From: an uncultured Clostridia bacterium
GTDB lineage: Bacteria > Bacillota > Clostridia > Lachnospirales > Lachnospiraceae
Assembly: GCA_946403295.1 (NCBI GenBank)
Contig: CAMIZL010000018.1
Span: 1 to 41,061 of the forward strand
Length of the DNA: 41,061 nt
Direction of reading: 5' to 3'
In this document: piece by piece, positions 40,869 through 41,061 of the stretch
How positions within the stretch are numbered: the first letter of the stretch is position 1
How the letters are laid out: each line of letters begins with the position of its first letter
Translations under genes and position numbers: made by a program
Notes under the pieces: model-generated
Told to the model about the DNA's origin: nothing
The model's input: only the letters and a program-made list of their open reading frames with translations
The model's database searches: none

Positions 40869-41061
40869 ATGGGAGATTACGAGCACATTCCTACAATGCC
40901 GCAGGCACCGGCTGAGAGCGGTCATATCCCTACGATGCCGCAGGCATCCCTTGAGAGCGGTCATATTCCCACGATGCCGCAGGCACCCCTTGAAAGCGGT
41001 CATATCCCTACAATGCCGCAGGCACCGGCTGAGAGCGGTCATATCCCTACGATGCCGCAGG
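40869..41061 (+). CDS. Start of a Thr/Pro-repeat protein (runs off the window)
   Basis: Only the first 64 codons are visible. ATG 40869 follows AGGAGGG with good spacing. After MGDYE, a 13-residue unit HIPTMPQAPAESG is repeated (fifth copy cut by the window end). Each unit has one Thr flanked by Ile-Pro and Met-Pro. Such repeats could be phosphorylated and bound by the FHA proteins of the operon, as in other FHA/kinase pairs. That is inference. What follows the repeats cannot be seen. Confidence 0.75.
   Translation, partial: MGDYEHIPTMPQAPAESGHIPTMPQASLESGHIPTMPQAPLESGHIPTMPQAPAESGHIPTMPQ
40884..41061 (+). repeat. 39-bp tandem repeat in the last gene, at least 4.5 copies
   Basis: Units begin at 40884, 40923, 40962, 41001 and 41040 (CATATYCCTACRATGCCGCA, then GGCAYCCSYTGARAGCGGT). 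The period is exact and divisible by three. The array continues past the window. Confidence 0.93.

Noticed and set aside
28917-41061. Type VI secretion locus, because of kinase, FHA, PP2C and ClpB-like genes.
   Set aside because: No sheath, baseplate, TssJLM or Hcp-like gene is visible, and the organism appears Gram-positive. Kept only as an analogy.
28917-41061. TerY-P or vWA-MoxR-type conflict system.
   Set aside because: No vWA, TerD or MoxR protein is visible within the window; the AAA+ protein is ClpA/B-type. Could be reopened if such genes lie past 41061.

Overview
The window reads as a chromosomal stretch of a low-to-mid GC Gram-positive anaerobe, most likely a Lachnospiraceae/Clostridia genome. 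This is inferred from the cysE-cysS-mrnC-rlmB order, the AGGAGG-type ribosome binding sites, the TTGACA/TATAAT promoters, tRNAs without encoded CCA, a PfoR-like permease and a BspA-like surface protein. I cannot name the species.

Layout. 1-2041: the end of an MBOAT acyltransferase gene and an SGNH/AlgX-like partner, probably polymer O-acetylation. 2046-2615 (minus): a small HD-type alarmone hydrolase homologue. 2849-4033: a degenerate transglutaminase-like protein. 4211-6445: a membrane EAL phosphodiesterase. 6446-7554: more than 1 kb without a convincing gene, packed with tandem and inverted repeats. 7555-7944: a tRNA-Val/tRNA-Met unit. 8306-9145: a zinc-ribbon/Yip1-like membrane protein. 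9459-17488: a cell-wall NlpC/P60 enzyme, cysE, cysS, mrnC, a PfoR-like permease, rlmB and a MATE exporter. 17573-18380: a small unknown gene, then tRNA-Thr and tRNA-Pro. 18390-18606: eight consecutive hairpins. 18650-19006: a decayed coding remnant. 19102-23839: an ABC exporter, a MerR-methyltransferase fusion with a 19-bp-spacer promoter, nudC and a HAD-type nucleotidase. 24032-28219: a giant secreted repeat/LRR protein. 28510-28830: a small membrane protein.

The most interesting region is 28917-41061, which continues past the window. It is a tightly packed same-strand operon: an HTH protein with an internal duplication, an FHA protein, two membrane Ser/Thr kinases, a membrane-anchored zinc-ribbon plus J-domain protein, a coiled-coil protein, a RanBP2-finger plus FHA protein, an NrdG-like 4Fe-4S radical-SAM protein, a ClpB-type AAA+ protein with a P-loop-less N-terminal half, a PP2C phosphatase, and the start of a protein made of 13-residue Thr/Pro repeats. 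Together they look like a complete write/read/erase phospho-threonine circuit attached to a chaperone or unfoldase and a radical-SAM activase. I do not recognise this combination as a described system. The regulators resemble those of type VI secretion, but no secretion or sheath gene is visible here.

A second theme is an unusual density of minisatellites, at least 15 loci. Those inside genes all have periods divisible by three (18, 18, 21, 33, 36, 39 bp). Those between genes mostly do not (29, 31-32, 35, 38, 40, 44, 50/77, 76, 85 bp), and several begin by copying the last codons and stop codon of the upstream gene.
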